This document shows, piece after piece, positions 1 through 9,153 of a stretch of 64,000 nucleotides of DNA. The position numbers and the translations under genes were made by a program. The DNA is from Desulfovibrio sp. ZJ369. Lineage in GTDB: Bacteria; Desulfobacterota; Desulfovibrionia; Desulfovibrionales; Desulfovibrionaceae. Each line of letters starts with the position of its first letter. The stretch's first letter is position 1. The stretch is taken from assembly GCF_011039085.1 (NCBI RefSeq), contig NZ_JAAKEI010000005.1, positions 1 through 64,000 on the forward strand, in the 5' to 3' direction. Under the pieces are notes generated by a model. It searched no databases, was not told the origin of the DNA, and was given only the letters and a program-made list of their open reading frames with translations.

Positions 1-60
1 ACTTTCAAGTTCAGTGCGTTCTTCCTGTGTGAGGGTCACCCTATATAAAATTTTTGGCAT
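1..60 (-). mobile_element. IS630-family transposase, N-terminal 20 codons (cut by window edge)
   Basis: Twenty codons read leftwards from an ATG at 60 and run off the window, giving MPKILYRVTLTQEERTELES. This resembles the start of the helix-turn-helix region of IS630-type transposases (from memory of the family). A good ribosome binding site (GGGAGAAG) sits 3 bases upstream of the ATG. The left end of the element should lie between 61 and about 126; a TA inside CTAG at 125-126 is a possible insertion point, because IS630 elements insert at TA. Inverted ends cannot be verified because the rest of the element is outside the window. Confidence 0.65.
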
Positions 61-140
61 ATCTTCTCCCATTTGAGGAAAAAGATAAGTCCTTTTTTAT
101 GCCTTTTCAAGTTTGACGCAACACTAGAGCTTTTTGCCTT

Positions 141-176
141 TAGAGCATTTTTTGATTGAAAATGGATATTTTCAAT
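141..176. repeat. TAGAGC-boundary palindrome (AT-rich type), copy D1
   Basis: TAGAGCATTTTTTGATTG followed by a short inverted copy (GAAAAT...ATTTTC). The same AT-rich core recurs at 4918-4967 and 29076-29119. The stop codon of the FeoA-like gene (172-174) lies inside it. A second TAGAGC just to the left (125-130) may mark a fragment interrupted by the IS630-type element. Confidence 0.7.
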
Positions 177-417
177 TTGCGCCGGAGAGATCCACCTTGA
201 TGAAATCCGCTTCGCTGTTGCGCAGCGAGATCGTGACGCCGGAAAGGCGCAATGCCACCGGATCCTTGAGCGGGGCGCGACCCACAACGGAAACTGCCGT
301 GCCCGGTATCAGGCCCATGTCGCGGATGCGGCGGCCCATTTCTCCCAGGGCTTCCACGGCGGCGATTTTCCCCTGCTGACCGATCTGCATCTGGCGAAGA
401 TTGACGATCTGGCTCAT
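172..417 (-). CDS. feoA: FeoA-domain protein (ferrous iron transport accessory)
   Basis: 81 aa, a single FeoA (SH3-like) domain. The Gly-rich core around residues 25-45 (GEMGRRIRDMGLIPGT) and the later hydrophobic strand (DPVALRLSGVTISLR) match the family, which binds FeoB and assists ferrous iron uptake at the inner membrane. The ATG at 417 is preferred over an upstream in-frame ATG at 465 because AAAGGAAG lies 5 bases before it. No feoB is visible, as the IS630 fragment begins just downstream. A plausible promoter lies at 608-636. Free-standing FeoA proteins are common in Desulfovibrio, so a role outside Feo transport remains possible. Confidence 0.85.
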   Translation of the reverse strand: MSQIVNLRQMQIGQQGKIAAVEALGEMGRRIRDMGLIPGTAVSVVGRAPLKDPVALRLSGVTISLRNSEADFIKVDLSGAN

Positions 418-470
418 GGCGCTTCCTTTTTGCGGCGCGTATGCCGGCTGGAATGTGGAACGCAAGACAC

Positions 471-508
471 TAGAGCGGTTTAGCTCATTTCATGAGCAAA
501 ACGCTCTA
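471..508. repeat. TAGAGC...GCTCTA palindrome (GCTCAT/ATGAGC core), copy A1
   Basis: 38-bp imperfect palindrome with TAGAGCGGTTTAGCTCAT and ATGAGCAAAACGCTCTA as arms. It belongs to the same family as 26247-26305, 33632-33669, 40833-40868 and 63547-63583. Confidence 0.8.
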
Positions 509-513
509 TCGAT

Positions 514-585
514 CCGGCACGACGTCCTGCGGCGCGGAACTTTCCGTGATCCGCAGGGGGCGACATCTGACGGACGTCGTGCCGG
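514..585. other. Long inverted repeat upstream of feoA
   Basis: Perfect 14-bp arms (CCGGCACGACGTCC at 514-527, its complement at 572-585) enclose 44 bases that contain a shorter inner pair (TGCGG 528-532 with CCGCA 551-555). It lies 97-168 bases upstream of the feoA start, inside the presumed leader. It may be a structured leader or another dispersed element. The remainder of 418-754 holds copy A1, a candidate promoter and no supported gene. Confidence 0.55.
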
Positions 586-607
586 AAATATACCTGACGT
601 GCTGCGA

Positions 608-636
608 ACTATGCCCTGCTTTACAAAATGCGTCAA
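608..636 (-). promoter_or_regulatory. Candidate sigma-70 promoter for feoA
   Basis: On the minus strand, TTGACG (636-631) is followed by a 17-base spacer and CATAGT (613-608). That is a good -35 and a fair -10, about 190 bases before the feoA start. No clear Fur box was recognised by eye. Confidence 0.4.
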
Positions 637-754
637 GAGAAAAGAAAGTCAATTTCAAATTGTTGTTTTTTGCGGATGTCAGCGCGTTGCCTCGCACATG
701 CTCTGATGCCGCGCGCAATGCGGCGCGCCGCAGCGTTGCCGGTGTCCGGGGCTG

Positions 755-795
755 AAAGGCGCGGGCCGCCGATGAATGCCGCGGCCCGCGCCTTT
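755..795 (-). terminator. Strong hairpin downstream of acsA
   Basis: A perfect 15-bp GC-rich stem (755-769 with 781-795) and 11-base loop, beginning 20 bases beyond the acsA stop. On the minus strand the stem ends in CCTTT, so the U-tract is short. It is probably an intrinsic or 3'-end-protecting structure. Confidence 0.7.
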
Positions 796-814
796 TCTGG
801 CCTGCAAGAGAGTG

Positions 815-2866
815 TCAGGCTTTCGTGGCGGCCGCGCCTGCTTCCTCGCCAGGCAGGGGGGCGGTTTCGTGCCGGCCCTGTAAAAGATTCCGGTGGCCGG
901 CAATGATCGCGTCCAGCACGTCGGGATCGGCCAGAGCCGTGGTGTCGCCGAGATCCTCAGAGACGTCGCTTGCGATTTTGCGCAGCATGCGGCGGATGAT
1001 TTTGCCCGAAGTGGTTTTGGGCATGGCCTCCACAAACTGAATGTATTCCGGGCTGGCCAGGGCCCCGATGTCGCGGCGCACCGTGTCGCGCAGTTTTTTG
1101 CGCAAATCCGCGCTCCAGGGCACTTCGTCGCGGGTCACCACATAGGCGTAAATGGCTTCGCCCTTAAGGCTGTGCGGCATGGGCACCACCGCGGCTTCGC
1201 CCACTTCTGGGCAGGCGGCCAGCACGGCCTCGATTTCCGCTGTTGAGAGCCGGTGGCCGGAAACATTGATGGAATCGTCAATGCGCCCCAGAATCCAGAA
1301 GTAGCCGTCCTGATCAATTTCCGCGCCGTCGCCGGATTCGTAACAGCCGAAGCGTTTGAAATAGGACTGATATTTTTCCTCGTCATTGAAGACACCGAGC
1401 ATCATGCCCGGCCAGGGGCGGCGGATCACCAGATGCCCGGCTTTGCAGCCTTCTTCGGCCGCCTCGCCGTCGCGTCCGGCCGCTCCCACGACCGCGGCGT
1501 CAATGCCGGGCAGAGGCCTGGCGGCCGAGCCGGGCTTAAGCTTGGTGGCGTAGGGCATGGGGCTGATCATGGCCCCGCCGGTTTCGGTCTGCCACCAGGT
1601 GTCCACAATGGGCAGCTCGCTGTCGCCGATGTTCTTGTGGTACCACTGCCAGGCCTCGGGATTGATCGGCTCGCCCACAGAACCCAGAATACGCAGGCTG
1701 CGCAGATCATAACGCTCGGCCCAGGCCTCGCCCAGCCGCATCAGGGAACGGATCACCGTGGGCGCGGTATAGAAAATATTGACCAGGAATTTTTCCACAA
1801 TGCGCCAGTAGCGGTCGGGTTTGGGCCAGGTGGGCACGCCCTCGAACATCACGGTTGTCGCGCCCAGGGACAGCGGCCCGTAAATGCCGTAGGTGTGGCC
1901 GGTGATCCAGCCTGTGTCGGCCGTGCACCAGTACACATCGTCGTCGCGCATGTCGAAGCACCATTGGGTCGTGTGGGCCGCATAGGTCAGGTAGCCGCCC
2001 GTGGAATGCATGATGCCCGTAGGCTTGCCCGTGCTGCCGCTGGTGTGCAGCAGAAAGAGCGTGTCGTTGGCGTCCATGGGCTCGCAGGGAAAATCCGGGT
2101 TGAGCGTGAAATCATCAAGCAGATCATGCCACCAGACATCCCGGTTGGTCTGCATGTTCACATTGTCCAGCCCGGCATGGCTGACCACGACAACGTGGGC
2201 CACAGAAGGGCATTTTTCCAGAATGGGATCCAGATTGGCCTTCAGGGGTTTGAATTTTCCCGCGCGCACCGCCGCGTCGGCAGTGATCACCACCCTGGCC
2301 TTGGAACCCTGGATGCGGCTGCGCACGCCGCCCTCGGCGTAGCCCGAAAAAATGGTGGTGTGAATGGCCCCGATGCGCGCGCAGGCCAGCATGGCAATGG
2401 CCAGCTCCGGGATCATGGGCATGTACAGCGCCACATGATCCCCCTTGCGGATGCGCAGGGAGCTCAGAGCGTGGGCCACGCGGCAGACTTCGGTATACAG
2501 CATCTGATATGTGTAGCAACGGACATCCATCTCTTTTTCGCCCTGCCAGATCAGGGCCGCTTTGTTGCGGCGGCCGGAGATCAGATGGCGATCAATGCAA
2601 TTGAAGGCCGCGTTGAGCTTTGCGCCGGTAAACCATCTGTACTTGTGATGTTCCTCATCGGCATCAAGAACCTTGTCCCAGCGTTTGAACCAATGTATCA
2701 ACTGCGAAGCGCGCGCCCCCCAAAAGTCATTGGGATCGTCCAGAGCCCGGCGGCACAGCGCGTCGTACTCCTCCTGGCCGCAGATCCAGGCCGAGGATTT
2801 GCCGTGCTCCGGCGGCAGATAGCTGCGTTTCTCAGTCAACAATGTGGTGATCCGTTCCTGGGACAT
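815..2866 (-). CDS. acsA: Acetyl-coenzyme A synthetase
   Basis: 683 aa. Converts acetate, ATP and CoA to acetyl-CoA through acetyl-AMP in the cytoplasm. The ANL-superfamily motifs are present in order: the P-loop LLHTSGSTGKPTG, the TADTGWITGH region, the A5-type DTWWQTETGG, the hinge GRIDDSINVSGHR, and the C-terminal PKTTSGKIIRR with catalytic Lys622. Length and motif order fit Acs rather than propionyl- or medium-chain synthetases, although propionate specificity cannot be ruled out by eye. The ATG at 2866 follows GGGAGG, and the 31 upstream in-frame residues are unlike the family. It is transcribed alone and followed by a strong hairpin at 755-795. The C-terminus carries the lysine that is usually acetylated for control. 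Confidence 0.95.
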   Translation of the reverse strand: MSQERITTLLTEKRSYLPPEHGKSSAWICGQEEYDALCRRALDDPNDFWGARASQLIHWFKRWDKVLDADEEHHKYRWFTGAKLNAAFNCIDRHLISGRRNKAALIWQGEKEMDVRCYTYQMLYTEVCRVAHALSSLRIRKGDHVALYMPMIPELAIAMLACARIGAIHTTIFSGYAEGGVRSRIQGSKARVVITADAAVRAGKFKPLKANLDPILEKCPSVAHVVVVSHAGLDNVNMQTNRDVWWHDLLDDFTLNPDFPCEPMDANDTLFLLHTSGSTGKPTGIMHSTGGYLTYAAHTTQWCFDMRDDDVYWCTADTGWITGHTYGIYGPLSLGATTVMFEGVPTWPKPDRYWRIVEKFLVNIFYTAPTVIRSLMRLGEAWAERYDLRSLRILGSVGEPINPEAWQWYHKNIGDSELPIVDTWWQTETGGAMISPMPYATKLKPGSAARPLPGIDAAVVGAAGRDGEAAEEGCKAGHLVIRRPWPGMMLGVFNDEEKYQSYFKRFGCYESGDGAEIDQDGYFWILGRIDDSINVSGHRLSTAEIEAVLAACPEVGEAAVVPMPHSLKGEAIYAYVVTRDEVPWSADLRKKLRDTVRRDIGALASPEYIQFVEAMPKTTSGKIIRRMLRKIASDVSEDLGDTTALADPDVLDAIIAGHRNLLQGRHETAPLPGEEAGAAATKA

Positions 2867-3142
2867 GATCTGGCCCTCCCACCTGTGCAAAACGTTAACG
2901 AAAGAGAGTCGGCACGGTAGCCATGATACCGGAGTAAAGAGATTCTCAATCGTCGTCAAGCGTTCTGAAGCTGTTTGGGCTTTCAGTCATTGCTGTGCGG
3001 AAAAGCGCAATCTGCCGTCGGCATGCTGCCGCATGGGGGCTGCGGGCTTTTTTGCAGGGGATTTGTAAAGAGAAATAAATCACAAGAGCTGCAAAAATTT
3101 TTTTTCTCTTTTTTTTGCGCGCAAAGCGCGTGGGCAGGCATC

Positions 3143-3895
3143 TCAGAGCGTTTTGCAGGCGTGAACGGGCAGCATCAGGCCCTGATCCAGTAAAATCCGC
3201 GCCAGAGCCGTGACCGGCAGGCCCACCACTGTGCTCCAGGAGCCTTCCACCCGTTCCACCAAAAAGGCGCCCTGACCTTGAATGGCGTAGGCCCCGGCCT
3301 TGTCGTCAGGCTCATGGGTGCGCACATAGGCACGCAGCACTGTACCTGGCCAGGGGTGAAAAAAGACCCGGCTCGTATCGCTGAAGCTCAGGCGGCAACG
3401 GCCGCCGCTTGCCGTCCGCATGTGCGGGGCAAGGTCTGCCGCGAGACGGCCCGGCGGCGCGGCTTCGGCTTTGGGTCTTTCCGCGTCCGCCGCGGGGGCT
3501 GGCGTTCTGCCCTGCGGCAAGACCAGGCAAACCGCGCTGATCACCTCATGGCTGCGGCCGGAAAGCCGCTCAAGCATGCGCAGCGCGTGGGCCTGATCCC
3601 GCGGCTTGCCCAGGATGTCGCCCTCAAGGGCCACCACAGTGTCCGCGGCCAGCACCAGGGCGTCGGCACAGGCCGGTTGGCGGGCCACGGCCAGAGCCTT
3701 GGCCTCTGCCGCGCGCACGGCGTACTGCCGCGGTTCCTCGCCGGGTTCGGGATGCGGTTCCGCCTTATCCGGTCGGGCCGGGACAAAGGGCAGACCCCAT
3801 TCTTCCAGAAACTGCCTGCGGCGCGGTGAGCTTGAGGCGAGAAGCAGGCGGATTCCGGGGGCAAGCGCAAACAAGGCTTTCATATTTCTGTCCAT
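3143..3895 (-). CDS. maf: Maf-family nucleoside triphosphate pyrophosphatase
   Basis: About 250 aa. Maf proteins hydrolyse dTTP/UTP or modified nucleotides to monophosphates and PPi and are linked to septum-formation arrest. Visible signatures are the N-terminal LLLASSSPRRR, the AADTVV catalytic strand, GKPRD, and the C-terminal DKAGAYAIQGQGAFLVERVEGSWSTVVGLP (cited in parts: DKAGAYAIQGQG, then NVVGLP-like VVGLPV). About 40 residues rich in Ala, Pro and Lys are inserted between the VISAV strand and the SFSDTSRVFF strand, making it longer than the usual 190-200 aa. The start is uncertain: 3895 and 3883 are both ATG with weak ribosome binding sites. Confidence 0.88.
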   Translation of the reverse strand: MDRNMKALFALAPGIRLLLASSSPRRRQFLEEWGLPFVPARPDKAEPHPEPGEEPRQYAVRAAEAKALAVARQPACADALVLAADTVVALEGDILGKPRDQAHALRMLERLSGRSHEVISAVCLVLPQGRTPAPAADAERPKAEAAPPGRLAADLAPHMRTASGGRCRLSFSDTSRVFFHPWPGTVLRAYVRTHEPDDKAGAYAIQGQGAFLVERVEGSWSTVVGLPVTALARILLDQGLMLPVHACKTL

Positions 3896-4041
3896 TGGTC
3901 CGGCTTCGGCCTTCACCAGGAGCCGGGTCGGGACGTGGAGGCAAAACGCAGGCCGCGGCAAGACGGCTTCCCCCGCCAGGAAAATAACTCACAGCGCGAA
4001 AAGGGAAGGGCAGGAAGAAAAAAAGCGCGGCGCGGATCGGT

Positions 4042-4593
4042 TCAGTCTTGCGGAGCGTGGCGCAACACTTCCCGCCCCTGCATGTCCAGCACCCGGAATA
4101 CGCCGCCCTCGCAAAGCCCGTAGCTGCGGGGCGAGCCTCCCTTGGGCAGGGAGAGCGAGCCGGGATTCCAGAAGTGCAGGCCGTCCAGGGTTTCCCCACG
4201 GGGAACATGGGTGTGCCCGCGCAGGATCACGCTGCCCGGCTGTATGCGGGGCAGGGGCGGCTGTTCCGGCAGGTGATGGCCGTGACTGGCGAAGATCCGC
4301 AGGCCGTCCGCGTTGATCCAGGCATGTTCCGCCAGGGGAAAGGGCAGCAGGGCCAGATCCACCTCGGCGTCGCAGTTACCGCGCACGGCAGTAAGCGGAA
4401 AAGCCGTGAGCGCGGTCGTTTCTTCCAGCACCGCGCGCGTGTCGTACGCGGAGGGCAGGGGATTGCGCGGGCCGTGGTAGACCAGATCCCCCAGCAGCAC
4501 CAGCAGGTCGGGCTTGAGAGCCTCGGCGCGGCGACGCAGAAAGCGCAGGCTTTCCAGAGAACCGTGCAGATCCGAAGCGATGAGCAGGCGCAT
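4042..4593 (-). CDS. YfcE/MJ0936-type metallophosphoesterase
   Basis: 183 aa, the normal length of YfcE phosphodiesterases. The dinuclear metal site is intact: SDLHG near the N-terminus, LLGDLVYHG, GNCD, SHGHH and GHTHVP. The physiological substrate of this family is not settled; YfcE acts on phosphodiesters in vitro. The start at 4593 uses the A shared with the TGA stop of the preceding Trm112-like gene (TGATG), so the two genes are translationally coupled. The longer in-frame reading upstream is Arg-rich and unlike the family. Confidence 0.88.
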   Translation of the reverse strand: MRLLIASDLHGSLESLRFLRRRAEALKPDLLVLLGDLVYHGPRNPLPSAYDTRAVLEETTALTAFPLTAVRGNCDAEVDLALLPFPLAEHAWINADGLRIFASHGHHLPEQPPLPRIQPGSVILRGHTHVPRGETLDGLHFWNPGSLSLPKGGSPRSYGLCEGGVFRVLDMQGREVLRHAPQD

Positions 4594-4826
4594 CAGCGTT
4601 GCTCTCCGCCGTCTGGCGCGTCTTCCGGGTGCTCGCTGTTCCATTTGGCGCGGGGCACGGCTTCTTCCACCAGCATGATCGGGATTTCCTCCCGCACCGG
4701 ATAAACCACCTCACAGGCTGTGCAGGCAAAACCCGTGGTCTGGCCATCGCGGCCCAGGGCCGCCAAGGAGCCCAGACAGCGCGGGCAGGCCAGGATCTGC
4801 AATAATTCTTCAGTGTTGATGCTCAT
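4593..4826 (-). CDS. Trm112/UPF0434 (YcaR-like) small protein
   Basis: 77 aa. One Trm112p-type domain with two cysteine pairs (CPRC at 14-17 and CTAC at 35-38), the conserved ILACP start and the VYPVREEIPIML strand. In eukaryotes and archaea Trm112 activates methyltransferases; the bacterial role is not established. The ribosome binding site AAGGGA precedes the ATG at 4826. It shares one base with the downstream phosphoesterase gene. Confidence 0.88.
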   Translation of the reverse strand: MSINTEELLQILACPRCLGSLAALGRDGQTTGFACTACEVVYPVREEIPIMLVEEAVPRAKWNSEHPEDAPDGGEQR

Positions 4827-4917
4827 ATTTTTCCCTTGCCGTACATCAGGCAGGAGGCAACATAGCCCGATGCGGGCCCGGATTCAAGGGGCGCTTGTGC
4901 CGGGAGGGATTCACCCT

Positions 4918-4967
4918 TAGAGTATTTTTTGATTGAAAATGAATATGTTCAATCAAAAAATACTCTA
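4918..4967. repeat. TAGAGT...ACTCTA near-perfect palindrome, copy D2
   Basis: 50-bp palindrome with arms TAGAGTATTTTTTGATTGA and its complement around a short GAATATG centre. It lies between the divergent Trm112-like and PHP genes, ending 16 bases before the PHP start codon, so it covers the likely promoter or leader of that gene. Confidence 0.85.
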
Positions 4968-4983
4968 GAGATGGAAAAAGCGC

Positions 4984-5844
4984 ATGAAATTGATCGACCT
5001 GCATACCCACACCCATGCCTCTGACGGCACGGACAGCCCTTCGGCCCTGGTGAAGAAGGCGCATGCCGCCGCTCTGGCCGCGCTGGCCGTGACGGATCAC
5101 GACACGCTCTCAGGTCTGGAAGAAGCCGAGGAGACCGGCCGGGCTCTGGGGATCAGGGTGATACGGGGCTGCGAGCTTTCCACGGGCACAGAGCACGGCG
5201 AAGTGCATATTCTGGGGCTGTGGCTGCCCCGCGAGGCGCAATCCCTGCAGGATCAGCTCGTGCAACTTCGCCGCAAGCGGGCCGAGCGCAACGCCCGGAT
5301 TGTGGACAGGCTGCGCGGCCTCGGGCTTGCGATCAGTCTGGAAGACGTGCGCGAGGTCGCCCAGGGCGAAAGCGTGGGGCGGCCGCATATCGCGGAAGTT
5401 CTGCTGCGCAAGGGCTATGTGAAGGACTTGCGGCAGGCGTTCGTGGACTATCTCGGCTCGCACGGCAAGGCCTTTGTGCCCAAAGAGGTGCTGGAGCCTG
5501 AAACGGCCGTGCGCCTGCTGGCCCGACTGGGGGCCACGGTCTGTCTGGCGCATCCCATGCTGCAAAAATACCCCCGGGGCTGGCTGGAAGACTTTACCGG
5601 CCGGCTGGCCGGATATGGGCTCACGGCTGTTGAGGCATGGCACAGCGAGCATTCCGAAGCAGACGTGCGCGCCTGCCTCGCTCTGGCCAAACGCTTCGGC
5701 CTGGGCCTCAGCGGCGGGTCGGACTATCATGGCGGCAACAAGCCGGGCATCTGCCTGGGCGTGGGGCGCGGCGGCCTGCGGATACGCCTGGAGGTGCTCG
5801 AAGCTCTGGAGGCGCGGCGGCGGGCGCAGGGCCTGCCGTGCTGA
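4984..5844 (+). CDS. PHP-domain phosphatase (3',5'-nucleoside bisphosphate phosphatase / RNase AM-like)
   Basis: 286 aa. A single polymerase-and-histidinol-phosphatase domain with the metal-binding series DLHTHTHASDG (residues 5-15), TDHD (near 38), GCELST, a late AHPM and the C-terminal GGSDYHG. This arrangement is that of the YciV/TrpH group, which removes the 3' phosphate from pAp-like nucleotides and trims RNA 5' ends. It begins 16 bases after palindrome D2. It ends about 100 bases before the convergent secA stop, with no obvious terminator between them. Confidence 0.88.
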   Translation: MKLIDLHTHTHASDGTDSPSALVKKAHAAALAALAVTDHDTLSGLEEAEETGRALGIRVIRGCELSTGTEHGEVHILGLWLPREAQSLQDQLVQLRRKRAERNARIVDRLRGLGLAISLEDVREVAQGESVGRPHIAEVLLRKGYVKDLRQAFVDYLGSHGKAFVPKEVLEPETAVRLLARLGATVCLAHPMLQKYPRGWLEDFTGRLAGYGLTAVEAWHSEHSEADVRACLALAKRFGLGLSGGSDYHGGNKPGICLGVGRGGLRIRLEVLEALEARRRAQGLPC

Positions 5845-5941
5845 GTTCTTGCCACATGGCCCATGCCGGAAGGCTTTTTTCCTTCTTTGCCGAGCGGCTC
5901 CTTTCAGCAGGTCCGGGCCGGGATCAGCGCGTCACGAGAGG

Positions 5942-8506
<2,565 letters not shown>

Positions 8507-8758
8507 CTGTGCTCCTCTGATGCACACGGGGCGCGTTTGCAGTGCGGCAGAATACTCTTTTGAAATAACGGAACATGCCCGGAACACTAACGCCGTCGCC
8601 AAAGAAGAGGCGTCAGGCGGATCGCAGGCAGGGAGAACGACAATTTCATACGGGCGAATCAGGCGCGGCGTTCCAGGCACTATTCCGCCCGGACGGCAGT
8701 CTGTCGCAGCCGGGCCGCGGACACGGCGCGAGCTTGAAACCCGCCCTTTATATCTTAC

Positions 8759-8907
8759 TAGAGCATTTTGCTTTTGAAATTATTCAATTTCAAAAGCGGC
8801 GCTGCCATCATGTCGCCTGAAAAGCGTGGTTTTCAGGCTCATTCGGCGCGGGCGTCCGCTCCCGCGGCCGCCAGAGCGGTTGCCGTTTTCAACAGCAAAC
8901 CGCTCTA
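8759..8907. repeat. Composite structured repeat, copy B1 (149 bp)
   Basis: Runs from TAGAGCATTTTGC to AAACCGCTCTA. It contains a left hairpin (CTTTTGAAATT / AATTTCAAAAG), a central 9-bp hairpin at 8815-8838 with loop GCGTGG, a GC-rich hairpin (CGCGGG/CCCGCG) and a right boundary hairpin. Left end and middle match 15033-15174 closely, while the central and right stems differ in sequence but still pair. It fills part of the 645-base gap upstream of secA; no gene is seen in that gap. Confidence 0.85.
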
Positions 8908-8966
8908 AAATAAGCCATAATGCCATGCTTTGCAATGCGCGGTCGCGCCGTTCAGGGAAAAAGGAA

Positions 8967-8986
8967 GCCGGGCGTTGCCGCCCGGC
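8967..8986 (-). terminator. Intrinsic terminator, probably of the chemotaxis receptor gene
   Basis: 8-bp stem GCCGGGCG/CGCCCGGC with TTGC (plus strand) loop. On the minus strand it is followed by CTTCCTTTTTCCC. It lies about 165 bases beyond the receptor stop codon, after the structured element at 9063-9153. Confidence 0.65.
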
Positions 8987-9062
8987 TCTTCAAAAGAGGC
9001 GCGTGCTGTCCAGGTTCGCAAATGGTATGGCGGCCAGCACCCCGTAACGTTCCGCGTTACAG

Positions 9063-9153
9063 AGTACCGGTCGCCGGGCGAAAGTCCGGCGCGCCGCCGC
9101 AGGCGGCGCGAGCGAGCCGAAAACCGCGCTTTTCGGCGAAGCGATCTGGTACT
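9063..9153 (-). other. Three-hairpin structured element at the 3' end of the chemotaxis receptor gene
   Basis: An outer stem AGTACC/GGTACT (9063-9068, 9148-9153) encloses three hairpins. They are CGCCGG/CCGGCG (9072-9091), GCGCCGCC/GGCGGCGC (9091-9109) and GCCGAAAA/TTTTCGGC (9116-9137) with loop CCGCGC. Read on the minus strand the last hairpin has loop GCGCGG and is followed by CTCGCTCG, matching the hairpin order of the B-type repeats (ACGCGG loop followed by CTCATTCG). It overlaps the receptor's TAG stop by two bases. Confidence 0.6.

Noticed and set aside
1253-2920. 555-codon plus-strand reading frame opposite acsA
   Set aside because: High-GC antisense shadow: no ribosome binding site, His/Gly/Ala-rich composition and no family resemblance, while the opposite strand has complete Acs motifs. 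The same applies to the 819-codon frame opposite secA, 769 opposite the receptor, 925 opposite the 917-aa protein, 896 opposite bamA and 618 opposite wbaP.
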